33,167 bases of DNA from Alphaproteobacteria bacterium (GCA_017546265.1 JAFYXG010000016.1:1-33167), one strand, 5' to 3'. Numbered from the stretch's first letter, positions 14,888 to 23,131 are shown. Notes: generated by a model not told the origin, from the sequence alone. Made by a program: numbers and translations.

Positions 14888-15574
14888 ATGACACAGCATC
14901 CATGGGAAAATATGTCACCACAAGACATTGATAAATTATCACCCACCACAATGCGTGAAACGAATGCGGACTATTTTTTACATGAATTGTACCGTACTGC
15001 ACGTGATATAGATATATACGGATGGCGGGATGCTTTGACCCCAGATGCATTGGTTCGATTTGGACCAGCCACATCATTTGCACCAGGGATGCCTTATCAT
15101 TACAGATTCTATAAATTTGAAAGAAATTATTATTGCTATCAAAACGGCACAGTATATATTTGGAATCCATATGAAATGCAACCATATAGGGGAATTCCCA
15201 TTATCCGTTTTTCCCCAGAACAAGATATGGCGTTTCGTCATGCGGTGCAATCGTTGGTTGTGTACCATAAAAATCGTGGGCTGTCTAACGAACCTATAAA
15301 AATGAGAGAAGTCCAATCCCAAAAATACCCCAACGCGATTAACTGCTTTAATCTTGGCTTGAAACATTATCAGGAACAAAATCCATTACAGACACCTGTG
15401 CGTTGTGATGGGTGCGAACGGCGGTGCCAACTGGGCTGTCAAGTGCATCCGCATCCCAGTTGGGGAATTGATAAATACCCAACAATAAATCATATTTTTG
15501 CAAACGATTGCCACGGCAAATGCACCACCAAGATGCAGGAACACCTTAACAACATTCAACAAAAACAAAGATAA
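14888..15574 (+). CDS. CDGC-motif protein 2
   Basis: The 228-aa protein has an N-terminal region with LSPTTMRETNADYFLHELY (about 17-35) that recurs in proteins 3 and 4. A middle region holds the shared Pro-Glu-Gln-Asp (FSPEQDMAF). The C-terminal TPVRCDGCERRCQLGC (about 169-184) is followed by YPTINHIFANDCHGKC. I chose the ATG at 14888 because AAGG precedes it and the longer frame would overlap the upstream gene. No known family or catalytic motif is recognised. It ends QQKQR, as do the duplicates that follow. Confidence 0.7.
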   Translation: MTQHPWENMSPQDIDKLSPTTMRETNADYFLHELYRTARDIDIYGWRDALTPDALVRFGPATSFAPGMPYHYRFYKFERNYYCYQNGTVYIWNPYEMQPYRGIPIIRFSPEQDMAFRHAVQSLVVYHKNRGLSNEPIKMREVQSQKYPNAINCFNLGLKHYQEQNPLQTPVRCDGCERRCQLGCQVHPHPSWGIDKYPTINHIFANDCHGKCTTKMQEHLNNIQQKQR

Positions 15575-15705
15575 AAGAGGATTTGTATGAAATTCTTTCA
15601 AACTTTGCGTTATAAATTATTCGGTGGTGCGAATACCAAACAAACACGTCCCCGGGAACTAAATCCATGGGAACAATTCAGATGTTATGATTCAGGGCAA
15701 TTATC
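15571..15705 (+). repeat. Tandem duplicate block, copy 1
   Basis: These 135 bp cover the ribosome site and the first 40 codons of protein 3. They match 16375-16509 with a single mismatch. Confidence 0.9.
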
Positions 15706-16378
15706 ACCGGCGGCGATGCGTGAAACGCATGCGGATTTTTTTCTGCATGCAATGTATGAAAAGTTGGCGCGTCAATCCTATGTTAGTTTCACAGATAAGA
15801 TGATGTCTGGCATCTGTATAGAATTCGAGGTGCCTTGGCATACATTTCATCCTGACACAATCATATACAAACAGGGGGAAATGTATTTATCTTGTTTGTT
15901 TAATAACGTTTGTATCGCCACATTTCCCCCAGAACAAGATAAACTTATTCGTACGGCAATTCTGCACTTTATTCACAGGTGTAAAACATACGACATGCAA
16001 GAGCCCCGCATTAATTGGTTACTTCGCCCGATGAGTATCCAAGACGAATTGCCAATTCCTGCACAACAATTGGTTAATCGATTCACAGAATATGTCAATG
16101 ACTGGCACAAACATACACCATTATCCACCCCTGTGTTATGTGATGGTTGTTCACGGTGTTGTCGGCTGGGGAAAAACGTGTATGAACGAAATATGACGGA
16201 CGATGAATTTATTCGCACAGACTATGTGCCAACAATAAATTGGTTCCTGGCGGACAAGTTTTATGACCAAACCGGCACCCTGGTGTCCGCAGATGTCGGT
16301 AAATTGGGTACACTGTATATGCCTGCAAGTGTAATTGCCAAACGTTGTCCGTTATATGGAAAACAAAAACAACGATAA
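15587..16378 (+). CDS. CDGC-motif protein 3 (duplicate pair member)
   Basis: The 263-aa protein starts with a basic segment (MKFFQTLRYKLFGG), then NPWEQFRCYDSGQLSPAAMRETHADFF. The divergent middle contains PPEQDKLIRTAILHFIHRCK. The C-terminal TPVLCDGCSRCCRLG (about 182-196) is followed by VPTINWFLADKFYDQTGTLVSAD and ends RCPLYGKQKQR. It is a clear paralogue of its two neighbours. The cysteine cluster suggests metal binding. No membrane segment or known enzyme motif is visible, and function is unknown. An AGAGGA site precedes the start. Confidence 0.75.
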   Translation: MKFFQTLRYKLFGGANTKQTRPRELNPWEQFRCYDSGQLSPAAMRETHADFFLHAMYEKLARQSYVSFTDKMMSGICIEFEVPWHTFHPDTIIYKQGEMYLSCLFNNVCIATFPPEQDKLIRTAILHFIHRCKTYDMQEPRINWLLRPMSIQDELPIPAQQLVNRFTEYVNDWHKHTPLSTPVLCDGCSRCCRLGKNVYERNMTDDEFIRTDYVPTINWFLADKFYDQTGTLVSADVGKLGTLYMPASVIAKRCPLYGKQKQR

Positions 16379-16509
16379 AAGAGGATTTGTATGAAATTCT
16401 TTCAAACATTGCGTTATAAATTATTCGGTGGTGCGAATACCAAACAAACACGTCCCCGGGAACTAAATCCATGGGAACAATTCAGATGTTATGATTCAGG
16501 GCAATTATC
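16375..16509 (+). repeat. Tandem duplicate block, copy 2
   Basis: This block repeats 15571-15705 with one mismatch at the start of protein 4. The 3' ends of genes 3 and 4 also share the codons for KRCPLYGKQKQR almost exactly, while the middle of the genes has diverged. Confidence 0.9.
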
Positions 16510-17191
16510 CCCCGCCGCCATGCGTGAAACGTATGCGGATTTTTTTCTGTATGCAATGTATGAAAAGTTGGATTTGCCGTCATCCCATGTTAATTTTTCA
16601 GATACGATTATGACTGGCATCAGTATAGAATTCGAGGCACCTTGGCACGAACCTCTAGACACTATCATATACAAACAGGGGGCGATATATGTACAATGTT
16701 TGTTGGTTGACGTTTGTATCGCAACACTTCCCATTGAACAAGATAGACTTGTCCGCAAGGCAATTGCACACTTTATTCACAGGTGTAAATCATACGATTT
16801 GCACGAGCCCCACATTGGTTGGCTTTACCACCGCCCATTTAATATCAAAGACGAATTGCCAATTGCTCAACAAAGACTGATTACTAGTTTCACAGAATAT
16901 GTGAATGATTGGCACAAACATACACCGTTATCCACCCCTGTGTTATGCGATGGTTGTCCACGGTGTTGTCAACTGGGGCAAAACCAATATACACAAACCA
17001 TTGTGTTCGAAGACTTTTGCCGCAGGGACAGAAAAACCATACCAACAATAAACTACTGTTTGGCGGACAAGTTCCATGACAAATCAGGCAATCTGGTATC
17101 GGCGGATAAAGGCATATGGCCAACACAATATGTGACAGCACGTGAAATCGCAAAACGTTGTCCGTTATATGGAAAACAAAAACAACGATAA
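16391..17191 (+). CDS. CDGC-motif protein 4 (duplicate pair member)
   Basis: The 266-aa protein is identical to protein 3 over the first 47 residues and similar throughout. Its middle contains IEQDRLVRKAIAHFIHRCK. Its Cys block is TPVLCDGCPRCCQLG (about 183-197), followed by a longer, different linker, IPTINYCLADKFHDKSGNLVSADKG, and the same KRCPLYGKQKQR end. The linker between CDGC and PTIN is the most variable part. It probably arose by recent duplication. Function is unrecognised. Confidence 0.75.
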   Translation: MKFFQTLRYKLFGGANTKQTRPRELNPWEQFRCYDSGQLSPAAMRETYADFFLYAMYEKLDLPSSHVNFSDTIMTGISIEFEAPWHEPLDTIIYKQGAIYVQCLLVDVCIATLPIEQDRLVRKAIAHFIHRCKSYDLHEPHIGWLYHRPFNIKDELPIAQQRLITSFTEYVNDWHKHTPLSTPVLCDGCPRCCQLGQNQYTQTIVFEDFCRRDRKTIPTINYCLADKFHDKSGNLVSADKGIWPTQYVTAREIAKRCPLYGKQKQR

Positions 17192-17201
17192 GGAAACAGA
17201 A

Positions 17202-17411
17202 ATGGCAATGATTGAAAGTACATATACGAAATTTTTGAAAGGTATTCCTGAACAAAAAATAACGACATTATCACCACGGGAATCAGAAGAAATTCTGATG
17301 CAGATTGCCACCGCATTTCATAAAAAGATTGATGTTGCACACCGTCGACAAAAGCTTTCATGGTATTTTATCAGGCACCATTTTGACACGATGCTGGGGA
17401 AACGAAGATAA
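17202..17411 (+). CDS. Small helical protein closing the CDGC operon
   Basis: This 69-aa, mostly helical, basic protein (MAMIESTYTKFLKGIPEQK...) has no cysteines and ends KLSWYFIRHHFDTMLGKRR. I chose the ATG at 17202 because AAGGAAA precedes it. The longer frame from 17142 would overlap the preceding gene by 50 bases. It is 10 bp after protein 4 and directly before a terminator, so it is the last gene of the operon. No family recognised. Confidence 0.65.
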   Translation: MAMIESTYTKFLKGIPEQKITTLSPRESEEILMQIATAFHKKIDVAHRRQKLSWYFIRHHFDTMLGKRR

Positions 17412-17439
17412 ATCCTGCCCATATGGGCGGGATTTTTTA
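17411..17439 (+). terminator. Terminator of the CDGC operon
   Basis: The hairpin CCTGCCC-ATAT-GGGCGGG (one internal mismatch) is followed by ATTTTTT directly after the last stop codon. Confidence 0.88.
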
Positions 17440-17443
17440 TCTG

Positions 17444-17485
17444 TTGCAGATTAAGGGCAGGGGTGGTATATTGGACCTGTCCAAT
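17444..17485 (+). promoter_or_regulatory. fabI promoter with overlapping palindromic operator
   Basis: TTGCAG (17444-17449), a 17-bp spacer and TATATT (17467-17472) form a promoter. A perfect palindrome ATTGGAC-CT-GTCCAAT (17470-17485) overlaps the -10 and presumed start point, a classic repressor-site position. Confidence 0.6.
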
Positions 17486-17509
17486 AAAATAACGAAAAAG
17501 GAAAATTTA

Positions 17510-18316
17510 ATGTTATTACAGGGTAAAAAGATTTTAATTACCGGTGTTGCCAACGATTGGTCAATGGCATGGGCGATTGCCAAACGTGCCCATGAAATGG
17601 GGGCGGAAATTGCGATGCCGTATGCCATGCCTGCGCTGGAAAAGCGGGTTCGTCCACTGGCGGAATCGATTGGTGCAAAATTTGTTCGTGAATGCAACGT
17701 ACAAAACGATGAACAGATGGATTCGCTGTTCGCAGATATTGAACGTGAATGGGGGCAGCTGGACGGTGTGCTGCATGCGATTGCATTTTCTGACAAAAAC
17801 GAATTGACGGGTCGCTATGCGGATACCAGTCGCGAAAACTTTAAGAACACAATGGATATTTCTGTATATTCATTGGTTGATATCACGCGCCGTGCATCGA
17901 AATTGATGACGAACGGGGGCAGTATCGTGACCTTGACATACTTTGGCGGTGAAAAGTCTGTTCCAAACTATAACGTTATGGGTGTTGCGAAATCCGCCCT
18001 GGACAGCAGTGTTCGATACTTGGCATCTGACCTGGGACGTGATGGAATTCGCATTAACGCAATCAGTGCTGGTCCAATTATGACCCTGGCATCCAGTGGT
18101 GTTGGCGGGTTCAAGGCCATGTTGCGTTTAAATGCGGAAACCACACCGCTTCGCCGTAATATGACATTGGACGATGTGTCGGGGGCTGCGATGTATTTGT
18201 TCAGTAATTTGTCATCTGGTGTCACCGGCGAAGTCCACCATGTTGACTGTGGTTATTCGACCACTGGCATGATGCCGAATGAACTGAAAGACATTTTACT
18301 GCAAAATTTGGACTGA
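17510..18316 (+). CDS. fabI: Enoyl-[acyl-carrier-protein] reductase FabI
   Basis: The 268-aa short-chain dehydrogenase-type enzyme catalyses the last, NAD(P)H-dependent step of fatty-acid chain elongation in the cytoplasm. It has the FabI nucleotide site GVANDWSMAWAIA (about 12-24), the active-site pair Tyr (TLTYFGGE) and Tyr-x6-Lys (YNVMGVAKSAL), and the C-terminal VTGEVHHVDCGYS. The length is typical. I chose the ATG at 17510, since AAAAAGG precedes it and the promoter lies between it and the earlier possible start. It is a single-gene unit between two terminators. Confidence 0.95.
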   Translation: MLLQGKKILITGVANDWSMAWAIAKRAHEMGAEIAMPYAMPALEKRVRPLAESIGAKFVRECNVQNDEQMDSLFADIEREWGQLDGVLHAIAFSDKNELTGRYADTSRENFKNTMDISVYSLVDITRRASKLMTNGGSIVTLTYFGGEKSVPNYNVMGVAKSALDSSVRYLASDLGRDGIRINAISAGPIMTLASSGVGGFKAMLRLNAETTPLRRNMTLDDVSGAAMYLFSNLSSGVTGEVHHVDCGYSTTGMMPNELKDILLQNLD

Positions 18317-18345
18317 TAAAAAATCCCCAAAACGGGGATTTTTTA
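18317..18345. terminator. Bidirectional terminator between fabI and MBL gene
   Basis: AAAAAATCCCC-AAAA-CGGGGATTTTTT forms a symmetrical hairpin flanked by A and T tracts, serving both converging genes. Confidence 0.9.
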
Positions 18346-18990
18346 GTTGTGAAAATACGGATTATTTATCTTCAGCCAACCGATACATGTGTCCATGCCG
18401 TGTCCATGCACAACCGCAGTGTCTTCTGGCAGATTTAAATTATAAATATTTGCAATTGACTGGATCAGCATTTTTACATCCCCTCCGGGCAGGTCATATC
18501 GCCCGACACTGTCCTGGAACAAAGTATCTCCAATCAGCAAAACATGTTCGGCTGGGAAATGATATGCAACGCCACCTGGTGTGTGACCTGGTGTTTCAAT
18601 AATATCCATAACCAAACCTGGCAGAACCTGGGTTTGTTTTATTTCCAGTTCTGTTGGGCGAACGTCATCGATACTGATTTTTGGCAACCCAAAGTATTCC
18701 AACAAATCGTTTCCCCATCCAACCAGGCGGAAATCACCATTGTGTAAATACCATGGAATATTGTATGTTTTAGCTATTGCGGGGGCGGCTGCGATATGAT
18801 CTGGGTGTCCATGCGTAGCATAAATTGCACGAGGTGTCAGCCCGCGTTCAGACAGTAATTTTTCCCAGTTGGTTGCATTTCCCCATGGATCAAAAATTAC
18901 ACACTCGTCACCAATGGATACCACAGCGGACTGGGTGTTCTGTGGTTTCATTTGAATCAGTTCAAATTTACTGTTTTTCAGATTTTGCAT
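18343..18990 (-). CDS. Metallo-beta-lactamase-fold hydrolase (glyoxalase II-like)
   Basis: The 215-aa protein has the complete metal-binding set: THGHPDH (His60, His62, Asp64, His65), His136 (ETPGHTPGG), Asp155 (LIGDTLF) and His195 (VVHGHG). This arrangement fits the small glyoxalase II/YcbL-type thioesterases, which hydrolyse glutathione thioesters, although the substrate cannot be fixed from sequence. I chose the ATG at 18990, which overlaps the end of ftsH by 23 bases, over a longer start that would overlap by over 100. It is the last gene of the tilS-ftsH unit. Confidence 0.85.
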   Translation of the reverse strand: MQNLKNSKFELIQMKPQNTQSAVVSIGDECVIFDPWGNATNWEKLLSERGLTPRAIYATHGHPDHIAAAPAIAKTYNIPWYLHNGDFRLVGWGNDLLEYFGLPKISIDDVRPTELEIKQTQVLPGLVMDIIETPGHTPGGVAYHFPAEHVLLIGDTLFQDSVGRYDLPGGDVKMLIQSIANIYNLNLPEDTAVVHGHGMDTCIGWLKINNPYFHN

Positions 18991-20911
18991 TTTTACGTAC
19001 CGCTGGTTTTTTTGATGTTTTTTGTATGTCCTGTTTTTTTGATTTGCCAAAAACAATCTCACGAATTTCTGCACCGGTCAATGTTTCGCGATTCAGTAAT
19101 TCGTTAGCCAATTTTTCAACGGTCTTTTTATTTTTAGTTAAATGCTTAGTTGCGTCCGCATGTGCTGAGTCTAGCCAGGAACGGATTTCCGCATCTACAA
19201 TTTCGGCGGTTTTTTCAGACGCATTTTCCAACGCCCCGCGAACACCAAATGTTCCCACCTGGTTGATTGCGGGCAGTCCCACCTTCTTAGACAGTCCCGC
19301 CGTGGTAATGGAATAGCGTGCCAGTCGTGTTGCCATGGCAATATCGCTTTCTGCACCTGTTGTGATTTTATCTGCACCAAAGAATATTTCTTCAGCACAA
19401 CGGCCTGCCATTGCGATTGACAGGTTTGCACGCACCTCGGCCAGGGTCATAGATACTTTATCATCTATGGGCAGGTGTTGAACCATCCCCAGTGCACGTC
19501 CACGTGGAATAATTGTTGCTTTGTGAATTGGATCGGCGACTTCTTCGTACATCATACTGACGAATGCGTGTCCTGCTTCATGATACGCGGTCAGTTTTAT
19601 ATCTTCTGGACGCATTTTGCGTACTTTGCGAGGCCCCATAATAATTTTGTCACGAGCCTCTTCGATATCATCTGGGGTTATTTCATTGCGGCCATTACGA
19701 ACAGCATGCAGAGCAGCTTCGTTCAGCAGGTTTTCTAAATCTGCACCTGAAAAACCGGTTGTGCCACGTGCGATATCCTGCATGTTAACGGTGTCGCCAA
19801 CCTTGACCTTTTTTGCATAAAGGTCTAATATTTCACGACGCCCTGCCATGTCGGGTAATTCAATATACACTTGACGGTCAAATCGGCCTGGTCTTAATAA
19901 AGCCGCATCCAGCATATCAACACGGTTTGTTGCACCGATAACAATGATGCCTGTGTCATTTGCGAATCCGTCCATTTCGATCAGCAATTGGTTCAGTGTT
20001 TGTTCGCGGTCTTGGTCATTGTACGAGTGTGTAGAGCGTTTTTGCCCGATTGCATCTATTTCGTCAATGAACAGAATACATGGTGCATTGCGTTTTGCCA
20101 TTTCAAATATTTCTTTGATTTTCGCAACCCCCAGTCCCACGATAATCCCTGAAAAGTCCGAACCAGATGCAGCAAAGAACGGAACATTTGCTTCACCTGC
20201 GATTGCACGTGCCAAAAGTGTTTTTCCTGTTCCCGGCTGCCCCGACAACAGCACGCCGCGTGGTACGCGTGCCCCCAGTGATTTGTATTTATCCTTGTTT
20301 TTCAGGAAATCCACAATTTCGGATAATTCTTGTTTTTCAGATTCTATACCTGCCACATCTGCAAATGTGGTCTTTGGTTTTCCTGTGGCGATTTTTGTTG
20401 GGTTTTGTGCCATTAAACTGCGGCCCAATCCACCCGCACCACCGCGGCGAAACCCACGTAAAATCCAGAATATGAACAGCAGTGTCAATGCCAGCGGTGC
20501 AAATGTTGCGATACTTTCCATCCAGCCGCGTGATGTATCTATTGTGATTGCGGTTCCAGACTGGGCCAGTTTTTCCAGCATTTCTGGGTCATATGTAATG
20601 GTTGCCTTATATTGTGTTCCATCGGCCAGGATTCCTGATGCATCATTACCATTTATTTTCATGGTTTTGATATCGCCGGCTCGGCGTAAAACGTCAGAAA
20701 AAGTCAGTTCAACTGGACGTCCATTATTCACAACAGGTGTTCCCGCCATGTTGACAGGGGAATTTCCGGTAAACACATTCGCAATCAGTGCCAAGAACAA
20801 TGCACCAAACACAATCAGAAACCAAGACGAACGATCTTTTTTTCTAGTCATTTGATTATTTGGGTTATTGTTGTTTGTTTTGTTTATGGTAAAGTCTTTT
20901 AATTTTTTCAT
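18968..20911 (-). CDS. ftsH: ATP-dependent zinc metalloprotease FtsH
   Basis: This 647-aa membrane protease unfolds and degrades membrane and regulatory proteins as a hexamer. It has transmembrane segments at about 30-47 and 137-151 with a periplasmic domain between. The AAA module has Walker A GQPGTGKT (224-231), Walker B FIDEID (281-286) and second region of homology ATNRVDMLDAALLRPGRFDRQ. The zinc protease motif HEAGH is at 444-448, with a later acidic ligand region (AGRCAEEIFFGADKITTGAESD). The ATG at 20911 has AGGA before it and overlaps the tilS end by 47 bases. The substrate-gripping pore loop is unusual, with IIVGLG where most FtsH have FVGVG. Confidence 0.96.
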   Translation of the reverse strand: MKKLKDFTINKTNNNNPNNQMTRKKDRSSWFLIVFGALFLALIANVFTGNSPVNMAGTPVVNNGRPVELTFSDVLRRAGDIKTMKINGNDASGILADGTQYKATITYDPEMLEKLAQSGTAITIDTSRGWMESIATFAPLALTLLFIFWILRGFRRGGAGGLGRSLMAQNPTKIATGKPKTTFADVAGIESEKQELSEIVDFLKNKDKYKSLGARVPRGVLLSGQPGTGKTLLARAIAGEANVPFFAASGSDFSGIIVGLGVAKIKEIFEMAKRNAPCILFIDEIDAIGQKRSTHSYNDQDREQTLNQLLIEMDGFANDTGIIVIGATNRVDMLDAALLRPGRFDRQVYIELPDMAGRREILDLYAKKVKVGDTVNMQDIARGTTGFSGADLENLLNEAALHAVRNGRNEITPDDIEEARDKIIMGPRKVRKMRPEDIKLTAYHEAGHAFVSMMYEEVADPIHKATIIPRGRALGMVQHLPIDDKVSMTLAEVRANLSIAMAGRCAEEIFFGADKITTGAESDIAMATRLARYSITTAGLSKKVGLPAINQVGTFGVRGALENASEKTAEIVDAEIRSWLDSAHADATKHLTKNKKTVEKLANELLNRETLTGAEIREIVFGKSKKQDIQKTSKKPAVRKNAKSEKQ

Positions 20912-21863
20912 TTTTTTTCCTGATACTTGTTTTTGCACCTTCGGGGACAATCAGAATCTGGTTTTTGAACCGCCGAATTGTGCAGTGCCCCAAAGTAAAC
21001 TGACATTCGTTTTGCAGTTTATTTAGTGCAAATTCCAGCGAATTCAATCGTGGCTGATAATTATTCCCTCCAATTATTTGAATCAACGTACCCAGGCACT
21101 TTAGCCCAATTGTACCTGGTACGTCAAACAGAAAAGATTCTGAAAATAAAGCATACCCGTCAAAGATAACATTTTTAACCCGCACCGACACATCAGCTTC
21201 CATGGCATCGCGTGCCTTGCCCAGGTTTTCAATTGCCAACAAGATACGAGAATCACTGATGCCAAGTTTATCGGCCATCAAATGCCGATTTTGGCGAATT
21301 TTCACACGTGTATATTTGTCATCAAAGTTCATTTCATCTGAAAAGTATTGAATATTATGCGTGTTGCAATATTCAATCAGCTCAGATCGAAATACACCTA
21401 ACAAAGGTCTGACAATCTGGACACTGTCACGAAAACTTGTTTCCCGCATAGCGGCCAGTCCGATTATTCCACTGCCGCGTGCCAGATTCATTAAAAAGGT
21501 TTCGATTTGATCATCTGCCTGATGTGCGACCATCAAAGTGTTGATATTATTTTCTTTGCAGAAATTTGTCATAAATGCATATCGTGCATCGCGTGCGGCG
21601 GCTTCGATACCTGTTGCAGGCTTGTTTTCGTTCCATTCGAACACATGGCATGGCACGTTCAGGGATTGGCACAGCTGTTTGACATAGGCTGCTTCGGTAT
21701 CGGCAACTGGCCGCAGTTTATGATTGACATGCAGTGCCACGATATCCATATTCATTTCCGCCAACCAGTGCAACAAGCACACAGAATCCACCCCGCCACT
21801 TACTGCCACGGCAATTTTGTTGTTTGAAAATTTTTTTACAAATTTGACAAAGTTCTGATTCAT
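20865..21863 (-). CDS. tilS: tRNA(Ile)-lysidine synthase TilS
   Basis: The 332-aa N-type ATP pyrophosphatase has the PP-loop SGGVDS at 22-27. It also has motifs typical of TilS: HVNHKLRPVADTEAAYVK, VAHQADDQIETFLMNLARGSG and an RPLLGVFRSELIEYC block. It attaches lysine to C34 of the CAU anticodon so the tRNA reads AUA. The ATG at 21863 gives the usual N-terminus; the longer frame would run into the divergent promoter. The tilS-ftsH pairing is common in Proteobacteria. The C-terminal part is short compared with E. coli TilS (432 aa), as in many alphaproteobacteria. Confidence 0.93.
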   Translation of the reverse strand: MNQNFVKFVKKFSNNKIAVAVSGGVDSVCLLHWLAEMNMDIVALHVNHKLRPVADTEAAYVKQLCQSLNVPCHVFEWNENKPATGIEAAARDARYAFMTNFCKENNINTLMVAHQADDQIETFLMNLARGSGIIGLAAMRETSFRDSVQIVRPLLGVFRSELIEYCNTHNIQYFSDEMNFDDKYTRVKIRQNRHLMADKLGISDSRILLAIENLGKARDAMEADVSVRVKNVIFDGYALFSESFLFDVPGTIGLKCLGTLIQIIGGNNYQPRLNSLEFALNKLQNECQFTLGHCTIRRFKNQILIVPEGAKTSIRKKNEKIKRLYHKQNKQQ

Positions 21864-21878
21864 TGCTAGGGTATTGTA

Positions 21879-21887
21879 TGCTATAAT
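21879..21887 (+). promoter_or_regulatory. Extended -10 promoter of LOG-family gene
   Basis: TGCTATAAT is an extended -10 element with no good -35. Transcription would begin near 21894, which excludes the upstream ATG and supports the start at 21916. Confidence 0.5.
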
Positions 21888-21915
21888 TCGGAAAAATAAA
21901 GGAAAAAGAAACAAG

Positions 21916-22467
21916 ATGTCGGGAAAATTAAAATCGATTGCAGTTTATTGTGGACACCAGTTTGGGAACAAGCCTGAATTTGAGCGTGATGCACGTGCGG
22001 TTGGTGAAATGTTGGCCAAGAATGGTATTCGCATGGTATTTGGTGGCGGAGATGTTGGTTTGATGGGTGCAGTTGCAAATGCGGCACTGGAACATGGTGG
22101 TCATGTAATCGGTATATCCACGGACGATGTTATGGCTCGTCAGGAACCCATGCACAAACAGGTCGAGGCTCGGGTTGTGAACGGTGTAAATCTGCGTAAA
22201 CAAACAATGTTTGAATTATCAGATGCGTTTATAATTTTGCCAGGTGGCGTTGGCACACTGAATGAATTGACAGACATTATGACGATGCAGCAGATTGGCG
22301 AAACTAAAAAGCCCTTGTTCTTTTTGAATACGCACGATTTCTGGCAACCGCTTTCAGACCTGATACGTCATATGATGGATTCCGGTTTTATAGAATGTTT
22401 TTGCGACTATAACATGCATAATGCGGAAACAGTTGCGGAATTAACCGAACAAATCTTGAAATACTAA
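21916..22467 (+). CDS. LOG-family nucleotide phosphoribohydrolase
   Basis: The 183-aa Rossmann-type protein carries the two LOG signatures, GGGDVGLMG (43-51) and PGGVGTLNE (109-117), and the RKQTMFE segment before the second. LOG proteins cleave the N-glycosidic bond of (cytokinin) nucleoside monophosphates, and bacterial members act on AMP-like substrates. The length is typical of the family. AAAGGAAAAAG precedes the ATG. The last 4 bases overlap the convergent DUF167 gene, with no visible terminator. Confidence 0.9.
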   Translation: MSGKLKSIAVYCGHQFGNKPEFERDARAVGEMLAKNGIRMVFGGGDVGLMGAVANAALEHGGHVIGISTDDVMARQEPMHKQVEARVVNGVNLRKQTMFELSDAFIILPGGVGTLNELTDIMTMQQIGETKKPLFFLNTHDFWQPLSDLIRHMMDSGFIECFCDYNMHNAETVAELTEQILKY

Positions 22468-22682
22468 AACTCGAACACTTTGTCGCGAGAAGTTGCACCG
22501 CGGACAAGTTCTATGCTGGTTTTGGGTACACCAAAGTGTTCCGCCAGCATTTTTATTACATCTGCGGTTGCTTTGCCATCGGTTGGTGCGGTTGTGGTAT
22601 GTACGCGAACCGAACCATCGGGTTGAACTTCGACCCGATTTAATTTTGCTCTTGGTATAACGCGTACATTTACCCGTGTCAT
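22464..22682 (-). CDS. DUF167 (YggU-family) small protein
   Basis: The 72-aa protein has the DUF167/YggU pattern: V-x-V-x-PRAKLN near the start, VHTTAPTDGKATADVIKMLAEHFGVPKTSIELVRGATSRDKVFE at the end. Its function is unknown in all bacteria. The ATG overlaps the TGA of the HIT gene (ATGA), so it is translationally coupled to it. Confidence 0.9.
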   Translation of the reverse strand: MTRVNVRVIPRAKLNRVEVQPDGSVRVHTTTAPTDGKATADVIKMLAEHFGVPKTSIELVRGATSRDKVFEF

Positions 22683-23059
22683 TTTATTTCCGCCACCAGT
22701 TCTTTGAATGCACCAGTTTTATTTCCTGCTACCAGGTGCAGATGAAAATGAAACACAGACTGTTTTACAAATGGTGCATCGACCCCGGCGTTTGCCAGAC
22801 AGTTAAAATTGCAATCTATGCCCAGTTTGTCTGCTGTTTTGGCAAAGCAATCCCAAAATCCTGTCTGCTCATCAGTCGATGCGTTTTGTGCAAAGTCCAA
22901 AATATTTTGATAAGGTCCTTTTGGTATAACCAGTACATGCGTTGAAAACATTGGGTTTATATCATAGAAAGCCATGGCATGATCGTTTTCATAAACCTTG
23001 TTAGTTGGAATTTCGCCGCGAATCATTTTCGCAAACACATTATTTTCATCGTATTTCAT
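22679..23059 (-). CDS. HIT-family (histidine triad) nucleotide hydrolase
   Basis: The 126-aa protein has the histidine triad near its C-terminus (VFHFHLHLVAG; His-x-His-x-His-x-x) and the N-terminal KMIRGEIPTNKVYENDHAMAFYDINPMFSTHVLVIPK typical of HINT/HinT enzymes. These hydrolyse aminoacyl- or phosphoramidate-linked nucleotides. The ATG at 23059 is preceded by AAGGGGA and matches the usual N-terminus (YDENNVFAKMIRGE). It is the first gene of a two-gene unit with the DUF167 gene. Confidence 0.93.
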   Translation of the reverse strand: MKYDENNVFAKMIRGEIPTNKVYENDHAMAFYDINPMFSTHVLVIPKGPYQNILDFAQNASTDEQTGFWDCFAKTADKLGIDCNFNCLANAGVDAPFVKQSVFHFHLHLVAGNKTGAFKELVAEIK

Positions 23060-23102
23060 TTTATTCCCCTTGTGTTTCTGATTCAGAATATTAAAATTCG
23101 GA

Positions 23103-23131
23103 CTTGAAATCAACATTTTTCAGATTATATC
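23103..23131 (+). promoter_or_regulatory. groESL promoter, heat-shock type possible
   Basis: CTTGAAA at 23103 and TTATATC at 23125-23131 are spaced in a way that suits either the household factor or the alphaproteobacterial RpoH (CTTG-N17/18-CYTATNT). No CIRCE repeat (TTAGCACTC-N9-GAGTGCTAA) is present, so HrcA control is not indicated. Confidence 0.5.

Noticed and set aside
17142..17411. Longer start for the last gene of the CDGC cluster
   Set aside because: It would overlap the preceding coding sequence by 50 bases, with no ribosome site; 17202 has AAGGAAA before it.
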